A DNA stretch of 64,000 nucleotides from Pseudomonadota bacterium (GTDB lineage: Bacteria; Chloroflexota; UBA6077; JAJPHF01), in the NCBI GenBank assembly GCA_021325365.1, contig JAJPHF010000155.1, positions 58,680 to 122,679 on the forward strand. Reading direction: 5' to 3'. Under the pieces are notes generated by a model. It did no database searches. It was not told the DNA's origin and was given only the letters and a program-made list of their open reading frames with translations. The translations under genes were made by a program, and so were the position numbers. Shown piece after piece: positions 62,677 to 64,000 of the stretch (position 1 is the first letter of the stretch; each line of letters begins with the position of its first letter).

Positions 62677-62840
62677 GGTCGTTCCCTCGGCGCGCGCCGG
62701 CTCGCGCCCTTGCTCTCGGCCCTGAACCTCATTCTAGCACCGCTGCCGAAACTGCCTTGCTCCACCGGCGTGATGCGGCGCTCGTACGTCGGAACTTGCT
62801 ATGATGGCGCTGCGTGTGACGAGCGGCGAGGGGGTAGGGC

Positions 62841-64000
62841 ATGCTGGCGAAGGTGCTGACCGGCGCGGTGGTGGGGCTAGACGGCGCGCTGGTCGAGGTC
62901 GAGGTGGACATCGCGCCGGGCGGGATGCCCAACTTCCTCGTCGTCGGGCTGCCGGACGCGGCGGTGCAGGAGGCCCGCGAGCGCGTGCGCGCCGCCATTC
63001 GCAACAGCGGCCTCAGCTTCCCGATGCGCCGCATCACCGTGAACCTGGCGCCGGCCGACCTCAAGAAGGAAGGCCCCAGCTACGACCTGCCCATCGCCGT
63101 CGGCATCCTGATTGCGAGCGGCCAGGTCGAGGCCGAGCCGGGCGGCGTGTTGTACCTCGGCGAGCTGAGCCTGGACGGCAGCCTACGCCACACGCCGGGC
63201 ATCATCGCGCTGGTGGCGCTGGCGCGCGAGCGGGGGCTGGACACGGTGTACGTGCCGGCGATCGACGCGCGCGAGGCAACGCTGCTGGGCGGCGTGCGCG
63301 TGATGCCGGTGCCGACGCTCGGGGCGCTCGTGGCGCACCTCCGCGGCGAGGCGCCCATCGCGCCGGCGCCGGAGGGCGAGGACCTGGCGGCGGGCGACGA
63401 CGAGCGGCCGGGCGGTGACCTGGCCGACGTGAAGGGCCAGGAGCACGCCCGCCGGGCGCTGGAGGTGGCCGCGGCCGGCGGCCACAACCTGCTCATGAGC
63501 GGGCCGCCCGGCGCGGGCAAGACGCTGCTCGCGCGGGCGCTGCCCTCGATCCTGCCGGCCATGACCCGCGACGAATGCCTGGAAGTGACCAAGATCTACA
63601 GCGTGGCCGGGCACCTGCCGCCCGAGCGCCCCGTCGTGCGGCAGCGGCCGTTCCGCGCGCCCCACCACACCATCAGCCATGCCGGCCTGGTCGGCGGCGG
63701 GCGCTGGCCCCGCCCGGGCGAGATCAGCCTGGCGCACCGCGGCGTGCTCTTCCTCGACGAGCTACCCGAGTTCGGCCAGCCCGCCCTTGAAGTCTTGCGC
63801 CAGCCGCTCGAAGACGGCCACGTCACCATCAGCCGCGCGCAGGGCAGCGTCACCTTCCCCGCCAAGGTGATGCTCGTCGGCGCCATGAACCCCTGCCCGT
63901 GCGGCTACTACGGGGACAGCCTGCGCGCTTGCACGTGCTCGGAGACGCTGGTGACGCGCTACCAGAAGCGCCTCTCGGGGCCGCTGCTCGACCGCATCGA
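62841..64000 (+). CDS. YifB/ComM-family Mg-chelatase-like AAA+ ATPase (3' end outside window)
   Basis: ATG 62841 opens a frame that stays open to the right edge (386 residues seen). The N-terminal Lon-like ChlI domain runs ~5-125 ([46 protein letters not shown], and [18 protein letters not shown]). The AAA+ core follows with Walker A GPPGAGKT, the [19 protein letters not shown] segment, Walker [12 protein letters not shown], then [13 protein letters not shown]. This matches ComM/YifB, which in naturally competent bacteria helps branch migration of incoming DNA. The C-terminal part lies beyond the window. Confidence 0.92.
   Translation, partial: MLAKVLTGAVVGLDGALVEVEVDIAPGGMPNFLVVGLPDAAVQEARERVRAAIRNSGLSFPMRRITVNLAPADLKKEGPSYDLPIAVGILIASGQVEAEPGGVLYLGELSLDGSLRHTPGIIALVALARERGLDTVYVPAIDAREATLLGGVRVMPVPTLGALVAHLRGEAPIAPAPEGEDLAAGDDERPGGDLADVKGQEHARRALEVAAAGGHNLLMSGPPGAGKTLLARALPSILPAMTRDECLEVTKIYSVAGHLPPERPVVRQRPFRAPHHTISHAGLVGGGRWPRPGEISLAHRGVLFLDELPEFGQPALEVLRQPLEDGHVTISRAQGSVTFPAKVMLVGAMNPCPCGYYGDSLRACTCSETLVTRYQKRLSGPLLDRI

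Overview
This is a chromosomal window of very high G+C. It is densely packed with genes on both strands and often uses GTG or TTG starts behind clear GGAGG-type ribosome binding sites. The gene mix points to a free-living, metabolically versatile bacterium: a ferredoxin-type 2-oxoacid oxidoreductase, a methylcrotonyl-CoA-type carboxylase, a flavin-dependent luciferase-like oxidoreductase, an MGH1-type glucosidase and many orphan regulators. The style of the proteins and the many dispersed C-run/G-run palindromes suggest Chloroflexota, but that is inference from gene content. No rRNA, tRNA, CRISPR array, integrase or transposase was seen.

Layout. 1-3 kb: a COG2187-type kinase-like protein cut by the window edge, a small helical protein, an OmpR-type response regulator and a lipoprotein cytochrome c. 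3.2-6.7 kb: a two-subunit 2-oxoacid:ferredoxin oxidoreductase with a small beta-barrel-like protein, closed by a near-perfect hairpin. 6.8-17.5 kb: mostly single genes (RCC1 propeller, amidohydrolase, HbpS/GlcG protein, LspA, alpha/beta hydrolase, TSUP transporter, phosphoglycerate mutase, TPR protein, luciferase-like oxidoreductase). 17.7-21.5 kb: a compact three-gene operon of deacetylase-like, ATP-grasp and FAD-dependent proteins. 21.5-24.9 kb: a repeat-rich, gene-poor stretch with a proline-rich secreted protein and a NarL-type regulator. 24.9-33.5 kb: RecQ, isochorismatase-like hydrolase, biotin ligase, a CoA-transferase pair whose alpha gene carries an in-frame TGA, a membrane protein and a GNAT acetyltransferase.

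33.5-46.7 kb: a membrane-anchored MutS-like ATPase, amidase, peroxiredoxin-like protein, DUF983 protein, cupin, SDR, a Tat-exported DsrE-like protein, a secreted acetolactate-decarboxylase-like protein with a haem-type membrane partner, an M28 peptidase with a membrane tail, and a membrane spermidine-synthase-like protein. 46.9-53.2 kb: a receiver-GAF protein, then the two subunits of a biotin-dependent acyl-CoA carboxylase separated by a conserved hypothetical. 53.2-64 kb: MGH1-type glucosidase with a membrane partner, Hsp20, small membrane proteins, a frameshifted glutamine-dependent NAD synthetase, a Uma2-type protein and the start of a YifB/ComM ATPase.

The most unusual signal is non-coding. 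A 260-bp sequence occurs twice (24543-24802 and 35837-36096), and its 3' core recurs upstream of the NAD synthetase and, degenerate, upstream of the CoA-transferase. All four copies lie 5' of a gene in the same orientation, and three contain an AAACGATGC / GCATCGTTT inverted repeat about 70-90 nt apart. This could be a cis-regulatory element or a small non-autonomous mobile element. A second theme is long, nearly loopless palindromes. Some sit at gene ends and probably act as terminators; others lie inside coding sequences (a 54-bp perfect palindrome in the M28 peptidase, and a paired-arm insert in the amidase linker).
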